Shown here piece by piece: positions 52,191 to 60,538 of a stretch of DNA of 64,000 nucleotides (within the stretch, counting starts at the first letter, position 1; each line of letters opens with the position of its first letter). A program made the position numbers and the translations under genes. Where the stretch lies: the NCBI GenBank assembly GCA_020636355.1, contig JACJYB010000002.1:620001-684000 (forward strand), given 5' to 3'. A model generated the notes under the pieces. That model made no database searches, was not told where the DNA came from, and was given only the letters and a program-made list of their open reading frames with translations. The DNA comes from Lewinellaceae bacterium (GTDB taxonomy: Bacteria; Bacteroidota; Bacteroidia; Chitinophagales; Saprospiraceae).

Positions 52191-52634
52191 TCAAATTTTT
52201 TTCCAATCAGGACGGGAAATCTTAGCTGCCTGGAAAAGACGCCGCAACCGGAACCTTCCTTCGCGGTGACTTATGACGTACAGCAAACTTCCCGCAATTG
52301 CCAAATTTTTCATAAACATAAAACCATGGAACCGGCGGGTCTCGGCCGGGTCATTCCAAAAAGAATAGACAATGATGGTCACCGGAAGCAGATACCCCAA
52401 TAAAAAAATAGCTCCTAAAGAAGTCCGGTATCCGATCAATATCATGGTAGCTCCGATAATCAGAAATACGATGGTAAAGATCAGCAGGAATTCAGGTTTC
52501 CATGTCAGATTGTATTCTTTCATGGTGTGCATGGTGGCTTCAAAAAAAACGGTAGAATCATATGCTTCATAATAAAAGTAGGCAGCAATTAAGATCCTTC
52601 CGATCAAATCAAATACATCTTTCATGATTGGCAT
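52191..52634 (-). CDS. DoxX-like membrane protein
   Basis: 147 residues with four hydrophobic segments in DoxX arrangement: FDLIGRILIAAYFYYEAYDS, LLIFTIVFLIIGATMILIGY, SLGAIFLLGYLLPVTIIVYS and MKNLAIAGSLLYVISH. DoxX-family proteins are four-helix membrane proteins of mostly unknown role, some linked to quinone oxidation. The start could be at 52634 or the next Met at 52625. It lies 5 nt after kdsA on the same strand. Confidence 0.8.
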   Translation of the reverse strand: MPIMKDVFDLIGRILIAAYFYYEAYDSTVFFEATMHTMKEYNLTWKPEFLLIFTIVFLIIGATMILIGYRTSLGAIFLLGYLLPVTIIVYSFWNDPAETRRFHGFMFMKNLAIAGSLLYVISHREGRFRLRRLFQAAKISRPDWKKI

Positions 52635-52639
52635 CTTGG

Positions 52640-53449
52640 TTACTGGAGCGCTTCACGGATCCTGATTAATTTTTCCAATAGCGGGTATAATTGTGAAAGT
52701 GGCAACATATTGGCCCCATCCGACAAAGCCTGAGATGGTTTTGGATGGGTTTCTATAAACAGGCCATTGGCACCTGCGGCAACTCCCGCCTGGGCAATGA
52801 CCGGAATGAGTTCAGGATAACCTCCGGTAACGCCTTTAGGCTGATTGGGCTGCTGCAGGGAATGGGTGCAATCAAGAATGGTGGTAGCGCCTAATTGTTG
52901 TAACCAGGGGATATTCCGGTAATCCACAACCAGATCCTGATAACCAAAACTATTACCGCGCTCCGTGAGCCAGGTTGCCGCAGCTCCTGCATCTTGACTC
53001 TTTTCCAGAGCAAACTGCATGGCTTGCGCACTCATGAACTGGCCTTTTTTAATGTTTACGATTTTACCGGTCCTTCCTGCTGCTTGTAACAGGGTCGTCT
53101 GCCGGCACAAAAAGGCAGGTATTTGCAAGACATCCAGATGAGGCCCTGCGACTTCTGCTTCCTCTTCCGTATGGATATCCGATGTCACCGGGAGATGGAA
53201 GTCGGACCGAATATCGCTTAATACTTCCAACGCAAGGTGGTCTCCGATCCCCTGGAAAGAATGGAGGCTAGAGCGATTTGCTTTCCGGTAAGAGGCTTTA
53301 AATATATAGGGCAATCCCAATTGTTCGCACCAAGATTTCACCTGCCCCGCTATCTCTTCACAAAGCATTTTTGATTCGACCACGCACGGACCGGCAATCA
53401 GGAAGAAAGCCCCGTCACGAATTAGCTTGAGGGTAGGGTGTTCACTCAT
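52640..53449 (-). CDS. kdsA: 3-deoxy-D-manno-octulosonate 8-phosphate synthase
   Basis: 269 residues from the ATG at 53449 (MSEHPTLKLIRDG); the longer frame to 53485 would overlap the SPOR gene widely. It condenses phosphoenolpyruvate with arabinose-5-phosphate to give Kdo-8-phosphate, needed for lipopolysaccharide inner core. Motifs: LIAGPCVVESKMLCEEIA, KASYRKANRSSLHSFQGIG, VTSDIHTEEEAEVAGPHLDV, NIKKGQFMSAQAM. It overlaps the upstream SPOR gene by 8 nt, so they are one transcript. Confidence 0.96.
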   Translation of the reverse strand: MSEHPTLKLIRDGAFFLIAGPCVVESKMLCEEIAGQVKSWCEQLGLPYIFKASYRKANRSSLHSFQGIGDHLALEVLSDIRSDFHLPVTSDIHTEEEAEVAGPHLDVLQIPAFLCRQTTLLQAAGRTGKIVNIKKGQFMSAQAMQFALEKSQDAGAAATWLTERGNSFGYQDLVVDYRNIPWLQQLGATTILDCTHSLQQPNQPKGVTGGYPELIPVIAQAGVAAGANGLFIETHPKPSQALSDGANMLPLSQLYPLLEKLIRIREALQ

Positions 53450-54386
53450 GTCTCCTGCCTTTATTGCGGACCAGAAGCCAGGCACCAGGTTCTATTTCCT
53501 GTCGAACCAATCCCAGAACAGAATCAATATCTTCCTGTTGGTCCAATACAAATCCAATGCGGGTTACCGGTAAGGCTCTGGATTGTTCTTCATAGACTTT
53601 CCAGCCCCGGTCCTCCAGGATCTTCCGCATTTTGACCACGTTGCTCTCATCTTCAAATGCACCGACGATAATCACCGGATTATGCTCACCGGAAGGCGAT
53701 TGGATCAATTGGGCAGCGGGGTATTCAGTTATGATTTCATCCGGGATATTTTCAATCACCGGATTTCGAATGGTATCCGGCTCATCCACAGGATCCGGCA
53801 ATGACATTTGTTGCCCGATGGTATGTGGCAGATCGATGGACGGTGTATATCCCGGGCTACCTGTACCTGTGTAGAGCAAAAAATAAACGAATCCCAATAC
53901 CAGCAGAAGCATCACCCCAAAAACACTGAATTCCCACCATACCTGCTGACGAGTCACATCTTCCTCCCAAATATCCTGAATTTCCAGTACCGGCAATCGA
54001 TTAGTCTTTGAAAAGGTGGGATCCGAGGTTGTTGACACGACATCACCTTGCCGGTGGAAGGCAGCTACTCCGGCGATCTCACTTTTCCCGGTGGAAAACA
54101 AGTCCCGGTGCAGCTGTTCACCATAAGCTTGTACGAAATTAGCCGCATTATCCGTGTCTGAATCTGCATACCAGGCGAACATGTCGGCAAGGTAGGGATC
54201 GTCGTAGTGCAAATGATCTTCCAGCTTAAACTCGTAACTGGGGGGAAGGAGGCGGTTATGAAGCTTGTCGTACTGGGCAGATTGCATGTGCTTCTGGATT
54301 ACGCCGAAGCCGGGAATATACAACCGGTCATTTTCCTTCATCAGCAACCGGATCAGCTCCTCTAACTGTCGACGCTCCATTCTCAT
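53442..54386 (-). CDS. HU-like (CCDC81-type) N-terminus plus SPOR domain protein
   Basis: 314 residues (or 312 from Met3, at 54380). The first about 35 residues (LEELIRLLMKENDRLYIPGF) look like the prokaryotic CCDC81-type HU-like domain, which is common in Bacteroidetes SPOR proteins. A single membrane helix at about 153-173 (SVFGVMLLLVLGFVYFLLYT) divides it from a C-terminal SPOR domain at about 238-310 (PVIIVGAFEDESNVVKMRKI ... VRQEIEPGAWLLV). SPOR binds denuded glycan at division sites, so it may couple cytoplasm (N-terminal part) to septal wall. A promoter with good spacing lies just upstream; kdsA follows. Confidence 0.78.
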   Translation of the reverse strand: MRMERRQLEELIRLLMKENDRLYIPGFGVIQKHMQSAQYDKLHNRLLPPSYEFKLEDHLHYDDPYLADMFAWYADSDTDNAANFVQAYGEQLHRDLFSTGKSEIAGVAAFHRQGDVVSTTSDPTFSKTNRLPVLEIQDIWEEDVTRQQVWWEFSVFGVMLLLVLGFVYFLLYTGTGSPGYTPSIDLPHTIGQQMSLPDPVDEPDTIRNPVIENIPDEIITEYPAAQLIQSPSGEHNPVIIVGAFEDESNVVKMRKILEDRGWKVYEEQSRALPVTRIGFVLDQQEDIDSVLGLVRQEIEPGAWLLVRNKGRRHE

Positions 54387-54397
54387 GATTTCACAAT

Positions 54398-54427
54398 CAA
54401 AGGTAAATAATTTAATGTGTTGGCAAA
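54398..54427 (-). promoter_or_regulatory. Promoter of the SPOR/kdsA/DoxX operon
   Basis: On the minus strand TTTG (54427-54424), an 18-nt spacer and TACCTTTG (54405-54398), a perfect TAnnTTTG box. This is the best promoter match in the window. The ATG at 54386 is only 11 nt after it, so the leader would be very short and Met3 (54380) may be the real start. Confidence 0.72.
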
Positions 54428-54538
54428 GGTGATGAATTAAAATTCCTTTGGTATTGATTGTATCTTTAGCCCATCAAATTGTATAAATTCAGTTGATTAT
54501 CAAAATCTTATTAATAACAAAAAGACTCATAGTTCCAT

Positions 54539-55498
54539 ATGCGGTATAAACGGTTGCTAACCTTGATGATCATGATTTATATGGCTTCAGCCCTGTCTTG
54601 GTGGAGCATTCTTTTACATCGACAGAATCAGGATATCTACCGGCTGGAGCAACATGTTCAGCAGGAAAATCATGGTAGCCAAAACGACGAAGTGCTGATA
54701 GAAAGAAGCTATAAGCGCAAATCCATCATGATTCTTGGTGAAGGAATGGTTTTTATCGCGGCACTCGGGATCGGCCTTTACCTCATCAATCGCTCTTATT
54801 ATCAGGAGTTATCCGTAGCCACCCAGAAGCAGAATTTCCTGCTTTCCATAACCCACGAGTTAAAATCGCCCATTGCTGGTATCCGGTTGGCCCTGGAGAC
54901 CATACAAAAACGCACATTGTCCAAGGAACAACAATCCACTTTAATTCAAGGAGCGTTAAAGGAAAATAGCCGGTTGGAAAAGCTGATCCAAAATTTGCTA
55001 CTGGCAGCCCAGGTAGAAACTGCCTATGGCCTGGAACCGGAAGCGCTTGACCTGAATGATATGATTTTGAAGGCGCAGGAGAACTATACCATCAATCATC
55101 CTCACATTCAGTGGGACATCCAGTTCTCCAAGTTGCCTGCGCTCTGGGCAGATCGCAAAGACGTGGAAAGCATCCTTTCCAATTTGATCGAGAATGCCAT
55201 CAAATACCAGAAAGGCCCGCAATACATCGGCATTAAAACCTTGCATACGTCGGAAAATATAATGCTCGAAGTATCCGATCGCGGCGATGGAATAGACCTC
55301 AAAGAAAGGAAACTTATCTTTGAGAAGTTTTATCGAATAGGTCAGGAGAGCACCCGCAAAACTTCCGGAACCGGTCTTGGGTTATACATCGTAAAAAAGA
55401 TCATGGACAGACACAAAGGACAGATACAGGTTTTCTCAAACGAGCCACGAGGCTCACGCTTTTTAATTACCTTTCCAAATATCCTGGAGAACCATTAA
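54539..55498 (+). CDS. Sensor histidine kinase
   Basis: 319 residues, two membrane helices (about 8-26 and 62-84) with a short periplasmic loop of about 36 residues, then HisKA with the phospho-acceptor His106 in LLSITHELKSPIAGIRLALE, and HATPase_c with the N-box LSNLIENAIKYQKG, G1 VSDRGDGIDL and G2 TSGTGLGLYIVKKI. The loop is too small for a large sensor domain, so it may sense the membrane or a partner. It is followed at once by its response regulator (stop and start adjoining) and a radical SAM gene. Signal unknown. Confidence 0.94.
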   Translation: MRYKRLLTLMIMIYMASALSWWSILLHRQNQDIYRLEQHVQQENHGSQNDEVLIERSYKRKSIMILGEGMVFIAALGIGLYLINRSYYQELSVATQKQNFLLSITHELKSPIAGIRLALETIQKRTLSKEQQSTLIQGALKENSRLEKLIQNLLLAAQVETAYGLEPEALDLNDMILKAQENYTINHPHIQWDIQFSKLPALWADRKDVESILSNLIENAIKYQKGPQYIGIKTLHTSENIMLEVSDRGDGIDLKERKLIFEKFYRIGQESTRKTSGTGLGLYIVKKIMDRHKGQIQVFSNEPRGSRFLITFPNILENH

Positions 55499-56188
55499 AT
55501 GCAGAAAAGAGTCTTACTGGTAGAGGATGAGCCCAGTATCCGCGATTCAGTTCGCATCAATCTGGAAATAGAAAACCTGGAAGTTGTTACCGCAGACCGG
55601 GGAGACCTGGCCATTCAACTGGTGCAGGAACAGCATTTTGATTTAATCATTCTTGACATCATGTTACCCGAAATGGATGGCTATACTGTCTGTCAAGCTA
55701 TCCGGTTGGAGCAAGAGCATGTACCAATCATATTCGTAACCGCAAAAGATACCAGTGCGGACCGTATCCACGGATTACGGATTGGCGCTGACGACTACCT
55801 CACCAAACCATTCCACCTCGAAGAATTATTATTGCGCGTCCATAATCTCCTTAAGCGCAGTTTGACACCGCTGGACCCAAACCGCTCAGGGTATCAGTTT
55901 GGCCCCAACCGCATTAATTTTGTCACCTTTGAAGCAATGAGCCTCCAGGGTCCCCTGACCCTGACTAAAAAAGAAGTACAGCTCATGAAACTATTGATAG
56001 ACCAACGCAATAAAGTGGTGTCCAGACAACAAATGTTGCAGTTGGTCTGGGGCTATGACATTTTCCCTTCCACCAGGACCGTGGATAATTTCATATTGGC
56101 ACTGCGCAAGTATTTTGAAGAAGACCCTAAGAACCCAAAGTACATCCGCTCCGTTCGGGGAGTTGGATATAAATTCGTCAATGATTAA
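55499..56188 (+). CDS. OmpR-family response regulator
   Basis: 229 residues. The receiver domain has the acid cluster VLLVEDEPSIRDS (Asp10-Glu11), the phospho-acceptor Asp53 in LIILDIMLPEMDG, the Thr in VTAKDTSADR and the Lys in YLTKPFHLEELLLR. The C-terminal winged helix contains LTKKEVQLMKLLIDQRNKVV and FPSTRTVDNFILALRKYFEE. It starts directly after the kinase gene and is followed by a radical SAM gene 15 nt later, so all three are on one transcript. Confidence 0.95.
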   Translation: MQKRVLLVEDEPSIRDSVRINLEIENLEVVTADRGDLAIQLVQEQHFDLIILDIMLPEMDGYTVCQAIRLEQEHVPIIFVTAKDTSADRIHGLRIGADDYLTKPFHLEELLLRVHNLLKRSLTPLDPNRSGYQFGPNRINFVTFEAMSLQGPLTLTKKEVQLMKLLIDQRNKVVSRQQMLQLVWGYDIFPSTRTVDNFILALRKYFEEDPKNPKYIRSVRGVGYKFVND

Positions 56189-56203
56189 TACTGGTCATAT
56201 CCA

Positions 56204-57508
56204 ATGAAAAAAAATCGAGTTAAGCATCCATCCCGAGTACCATTTATGCTGTATGCCGATGAAGCAGGTAACATTATGGAGGATACCCGGTATGAGGTGA
56301 TGGGCAGGACCGGAAGGGAAATGGTTCGCTTGACCCCGACGGACTTTATACCACTACCTGAAGGCAGTGAGATTTTCTTCCTGGTGAACCGAAATCCCTG
56401 GGGCTATTCATTGCAACATCAAAGAGCTCAGATCTATCCGGAGGGGTTTGCTGTTTCCGCATTTATCGCACCTGCCCATACGCAAACTTACCTTTCAGCT
56501 TATGCCAATGACCAGGATGCACCCGTATTGCCACTATATGCTTATACCGCAGTAGGATGGCTGGATGATGAATTTTACACGACGGCGGTCCGGGTGGATG
56601 CAGATATCCGCCAAGACGTTAAGGAATTCGACTTACCGGATATTGAAGCGGGAATAGCCAGAGTACAAGCAAAATATCCGGAAAACCGGCTCGTGAACCA
56701 CCTTGCAAACCAATGCGCAATGAGCTACCATTGCCGGGCCGCACAGAATTATTTTCTAAACCGATGGGAATGCCCCATCCCTTCTTCGCCAGCATGCAAT
56801 TCTGCCTGCCTGGGTTGTATTTCCCTCCAACCGGAAGAACACCAGATCCATTCCAGCCATTTTCGTTTGCAATTCAAACCGGATGTCAAGGAAATTGTCG
56901 AGGTGGCAGTTGATCATCTTGAAACCGTCGACGATCCCATTATCAGTTTTGGACAGGGTTGCGAAGGCGAACCTCTGCTCGTTGCCGATGTCCTCGAAGA
57001 AGCCATCCGTGAAATAAGGTGCCGGACGAAACGAGGTATCATCAACATCAACACCAATGGGAGCCGTCCTCAGGATGTAGAAAGGTTGTGCAAAGCCGGT
57101 CTAAAAAGTATCCGGGTAAGCATGAACAGTGCTCAGGAAGAATGGTATAATCCATATTATCTTCCGAGAAATTATTCTTTCGGAGCCTTAAAAGAATCAT
57201 TAAAGCTGGTCCGACAATATGGTGGATGGGCCTCGATAAACTATTTTGTCTATCCCGGATTGACCGATAGCCTCGCCGAGTATCAGGCATTAGCTCAATT
57301 CATCAGAGACACCAATCTCAATATGATCCAATGGCGCAATTTTAATATTGATCCAGACTGGTATCTGGAAAAAGCAAAAATCGGGGCCATCAATCAACCA
57401 ATGGGAGTCAGGAATTTACTCGACACCCTGAAGACTTCTTTTCCTCATCTGGCCTTTGGATATTTCAACCCGTCTGCTAAAACCCAGGAAGCCCATCTCC
57501 TAGTTTGA
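56204..57508 (+). CDS. Radical SAM protein with unassigned N-terminal domain
   Basis: 434 residues. The 4Fe-4S binding motif is Cys198-x3-Cys202-x2-Cys205 (PACNSACLGCISLQP), with the downstream SFGQGCEGEPLLVADVLEEA, NINTNGSRPQDVERLCKAGL and IRVSMNSAQEEWYN that complete the partial TIM barrel. The about 190 residues before it (PFMLYADEAGNIMEDTRYEV ... YTAVGWLDDEFYTTAVRVDA, CRAAQNYFLNRWECPIPS) form a domain I do not recognise by name, but it looks conserved and placed before the cluster in homologues I recall from other phyla. Reaction and substrate are unknown. Co-transcribed with a two-component system (15 nt after the regulator). Confidence 0.85.
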   Translation: MKKNRVKHPSRVPFMLYADEAGNIMEDTRYEVMGRTGREMVRLTPTDFIPLPEGSEIFFLVNRNPWGYSLQHQRAQIYPEGFAVSAFIAPAHTQTYLSAYANDQDAPVLPLYAYTAVGWLDDEFYTTAVRVDADIRQDVKEFDLPDIEAGIARVQAKYPENRLVNHLANQCAMSYHCRAAQNYFLNRWECPIPSSPACNSACLGCISLQPEEHQIHSSHFRLQFKPDVKEIVEVAVDHLETVDDPIISFGQGCEGEPLLVADVLEEAIREIRCRTKRGIININTNGSRPQDVERLCKAGLKSIRVSMNSAQEEWYNPYYLPRNYSFGALKESLKLVRQYGGWASINYFVYPGLTDSLAEYQALAQFIRDTNLNMIQWRNFNIDPDWYLEKAKIGAINQPMGVRNLLDTLKTSFPHLAFGYFNPSAKTQEAHLLV

Positions 57509-57595
57509 GTTTGCATACCATAGGGTACCGATTTAAGAATGTCATGGGGTTGTTTTATATTGAAGCAATTCCTCAAAACCTCATCCGTGAGAACT

Positions 57596-59095
57596 ATGAA
57601 AATCTTCCTGATTCAGCTCTTATCCATGGTTGTGACGTTTACTGCACAAGGCCAAAAGAGTGATTCATTAAAAGTCCCGGAACCTAAGTCATTTATTACC
57701 AACCATCAGGGCACTTATCATAAGATCGCCGTGCGCTACCGGGCAGAAGCCAAAGAAGTTTACCTGACAGATGACAAAGCCAATCCGGTTGCTTCGATTT
57801 GGTCAGTTTCTTATCTGCGTACAGATGTACCGGATGGTGAGCCACGACCGGTTGTTTTTGTATTTAACGGCGGCCCTGGTTCGGCTTCAATCTGGTTGCA
57901 TATGGGATTTCTGGGTCCACGCCGGGTGCTGGTTGATTCGGATGCCAACCAGGATGATGGCGCTGCGCCCTACCCTGTTGTTGCTAATGAACAGTGCTTG
58001 CTGGACATTGCAGATCTGGTCTTTATTGACCCGGTTGGAACTGGTTTTAGCAAAGCTATCGGGAAAGGTAAAGACGAAACCTTCTGGGGACTGCGGGAAG
58101 ATGCCCGTTCGGTAGCGCAATTTATCCGGTTATGGACTACCGGTCACAATCGCTGGATGTCTCCGAAATACATTATTGGTGAAAGCTTTGGTACAACCCG
58201 TGCAGCCGCAATAACCGCCGCACTGGAACAAGGCGGTCAGGACCTTGCCCTCAATGGACTGATCCTGATTTCCCAAGCGCTGGATTATGCCGGATCTACT
58301 TCAGTCGATTTCAACATCACTTCCTACCTCACTTATCTTCCAAGTATGGCGGCTACCTCCTGGTACTATAAGAAAGCGGGAGTAGGACAACCATTGGAGT
58401 CTTTCCTGGATAAAGCCCGCATATTTACCTATCAAACCTATGCCCCCTGCCTCCTGAAAGGAAACTTTCTTTCAAGCAAGGAAAAAGAAATGCTCGCTGA
58501 TTCACTCGCTTATTTTACAGGATTGGACACCACCTACATCAGGCAATCGAATTACAGGATATTGGTACCCAGGTTCCAAAAAGAATTGCTGCGCGATCAG
58601 GGTAAGACAATCGGCCGACTTGATGCCAGATACTGGGGAAAAGAATGGGATCAAACAGCTGCTGAACCCACTCTGGGTGATGCTGCAGACTATCGAATTT
58701 CAAGTGCCTATACCGCTGCCCTTAATGATTACCTGGCAAAGGATTTAAACGTATCGATGGACCGGCCCTATCTGACGGGTAATGATGCCATCTATAACAA
58801 GTGGGATTGGAAGCCGGTACCAAAAGATGCGGCGTGGGAGCCTTCCTACGTTAATACCGCTCCCGGGTTGGGCACAGCAATGCGCCGGAATAATGGTTTG
58901 AGGGTTTTGGTTGCAAGCGGATATTTCGATTTGATCACCCCCTTCTTCGATGGAGAATATACCTGTTCAAGAAATGGGATTCCCACCGACAGGATCGAAT
59001 TTTCATATTATTATTCCGGACACATGATTTACAACCACGACCCGGATCGTCAAAAATTGATCGAAACCATACACCAATTTATCCAAAGGAAATGA
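57596..59095 (+). CDS. Serine carboxypeptidase family S10 protein, exported
   Basis: About 499 residues from the ATG at 57596, which gives a clear signal peptide (MKIFLIQLLSMVVTFTAQGQ); an upstream in-frame ATG at 57539 is less likely. S10 motifs are VFVFNGGPGSASIWLHMGF, the nucleophile Ser in YIIGESFGTTRAAAITA, the Asp region VASGYFDLITPFFDGEY, and the catalytic His in YYSGHMIYNHDP. It should remove C-terminal residues from peptides in the periplasm or outside. It overlaps the next gene (a methyltransferase) by ATGA (59092-59095). All catalytic residues appear present. Confidence 0.92.
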   Translation: MKIFLIQLLSMVVTFTAQGQKSDSLKVPEPKSFITNHQGTYHKIAVRYRAEAKEVYLTDDKANPVASIWSVSYLRTDVPDGEPRPVVFVFNGGPGSASIWLHMGFLGPRRVLVDSDANQDDGAAPYPVVANEQCLLDIADLVFIDPVGTGFSKAIGKGKDETFWGLREDARSVAQFIRLWTTGHNRWMSPKYIIGESFGTTRAAAITAALEQGGQDLALNGLILISQALDYAGSTSVDFNITSYLTYLPSMAATSWYYKKAGVGQPLESFLDKARIFTYQTYAPCLLKGNFLSSKEKEMLADSLAYFTGLDTTYIRQSNYRILVPRFQKELLRDQGKTIGRLDARYWGKEWDQTAAEPTLGDAADYRISSAYTAALNDYLAKDLNVSMDRPYLTGNDAIYNKWDWKPVPKDAAWEPSYVNTAPGLGTAMRRNNGLRVLVASGYFDLITPFFDGEYTCSRNGIPTDRIEFSYYYSGHMIYNHDPDRQKLIETIHQFIQRK

Positions 59096-59802
59096 GCAAC
59101 GATAACAAAGAATCGATACCTGCATTTTATCTGGACGACAAATCCACGATTGCAGCGAAATTTGGTGGCAAATCACTCGGTGAGATATTCAGTCAAATCC
59201 ATCAATCCAATTACTGGGACAATAAAGGAACTGTATCAGGCCCGGGATCAGACGTGGATCAAACCAAAACCATTCGGATTGCTTTACCTGCCTTGTTTGA
59301 TCGCCTTTCTATCCGATCCATGTTGGATGCACCTTGCGGTGATCTCGCCTGGATCCATGACATTTTACCGGACAATCTAGCCTATTATGGGGTGGACATT
59401 GTTCCTGAGATTATTACCTCTAATAAAGAACACTTTTCAGACCGGTCATTTACTTTTTCATTAGCCGATCTTACGGAAGATCCTTTACCCACAGCCGATC
59501 TTATTCTGTGCCGGGATTGCCTGGTCCACTTCAGCGAGGCCAACATCCGTAAAGCCCTGAAGAATTTCCACAGCTCCGGAGCATCCTGGCTTTTGATGAC
59601 CTCCTTTACCGGCAACCGTTCTTACCAGGAATTTCCGGATGGTGGTTGGCGGGCGATTAACTTTCAACTGCCTCCCTTTTCAATTCCCGAGCCGGACTTT
59701 ATTTTGGATGAAAACTGTACCGAACTAGACCTTGCATACACCGATAAGGCTCTTTGTCTTTGGTCGATGGATAAGATTGGTTCCGCCTTGAAAGGAAAAT
59801 AA
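59092..59802 (+). CDS. Class I SAM-dependent methyltransferase
   Basis: 236 residues with the SAM-binding loop SMLDAPCGDLAWIHDILPDN, the acidic strand end YYGVDIVPEIITSN and the motif ADLILCRDCLVHFSEANIRK. The N-terminal about 60 residues include a conserved-looking GKSLGEIFSQIHQSNYWDNK. The methyl acceptor is unknown. The ATG overlaps the S10 peptidase stop, suggesting coupling, though a functional link is not obvious. The 157 nt downstream hold no gene. Confidence 0.85.
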   Translation: MSNDNKESIPAFYLDDKSTIAAKFGGKSLGEIFSQIHQSNYWDNKGTVSGPGSDVDQTKTIRIALPALFDRLSIRSMLDAPCGDLAWIHDILPDNLAYYGVDIVPEIITSNKEHFSDRSFTFSLADLTEDPLPTADLILCRDCLVHFSEANIRKALKNFHSSGASWLLMTSFTGNRSYQEFPDGGWRAINFQLPPFSIPEPDFILDENCTELDLAYTDKALCLWSMDKIGSALKGK

Positions 59803-59959
59803 AATTGAACTATACGATGATTTTTTAACGTGGAGACAATGCATAGACTGAATTTAAAGTTATGTCATGGAAATCAGGGGCCGAACAACGTTTTGCCTTC
59901 TCCTGCACTCCAACGCTGAGAATCTATTATCTTTCGCAACTCTAATTAAAAAGCGACAA

Positions 59960-60406
59960 ATGAAATTATTTGCCACCATCTTAATTCTCTTGGTATTTGC
60001 TGCTTGCGGGCCCAGTGCTCAGGACCGTGAAGTTCGGGAATCAGCACGTCAGTCACTCCTTGATCAAAATGCCAGCTTGGCCAATTCAGCGCCAGCCAAT
60101 CAACTGCCGGCAGCCGCTGCAGTGAACACCAGCGTATCCCATTACATCTGTCCGAATAATTGTGAAGGAAGCGGAGGTGCATCCGAAGGTACTTGTCCGG
60201 TCTGTAATTCAGCGTATGTGCATAATCAGGCTTACCATACAACGCCTGCGGCAGCCACCCCGACAACCACACCCGAGCCTCCCCAAAATGCTGCCGGTGT
60301 GTGGCACTATACCTGTTCAAATGGGTGTGAAGGAGGAGCTGGTTCTGCCATCGCTTGTGCAACCTGTGGGGCAACACTGGTTCACAACACGTTATATCAC
60401 AATTAA
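59960..60406 (+). CDS. Lipoprotein with two duplicated Cys/His motifs
   Basis: 148 residues from ATG 59960 (MKLFATILILLVFAACGPSA). A lipobox ends at Cys16 (VFAACGP), so it is a lipoprotein. After a Pro/Ala-rich linker there are two related modules of about 30 residues: the first HYICPNNCEGSGGASEG with CPVCNSAYVHNQAYH, the second HYTCSNGCEGGAG with CATCGATLVHNTLYH. Each has C-x3-C ... C-x2-C ending in VHNxxYH, a pattern like a small zinc ribbon or the heavy-metal-binding YTCPMHP/CPxCGM domain. It may bind a metal at the cell envelope. The longer frame from 59867 has no signal sequence. No close family named. Confidence 0.72.
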   Translation: MKLFATILILLVFAACGPSAQDREVRESARQSLLDQNASLANSAPANQLPAAAAVNTSVSHYICPNNCEGSGGASEGTCPVCNSAYVHNQAYHTTPAAATPTTTPEPPQNAAGVWHYTCSNGCEGGAGSAIACATCGATLVHNTLYHN

Positions 60407-60538
60407 AGCTATCCGGGTTAGTTTAGCCATACGTCAGGATGATTTAGGATAGCCAAGCTACAACTGGCCATCAATTTAATCGTGAATTCAGCCATTGGAA
60501 TTGGATTAAGTCCTGACAATCCGTCAACTTTGTATGGA

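Noticed and set aside
59946..60377. 143-residue minus-strand frame opposite the Cys-motif lipoprotein
   Set aside because: The plus strand encodes a signal peptide with lipobox and two ordered Cys modules; the minus frame shows no domain or start signals.
60482..60538. GTG start for the cytochrome/VCBS gene
   Set aside because: The extra 19 residues have no signal features; the ATG at 60539 keeps the hydrophobic anchor nearer the N-terminus, though this cannot be settled by sequence.
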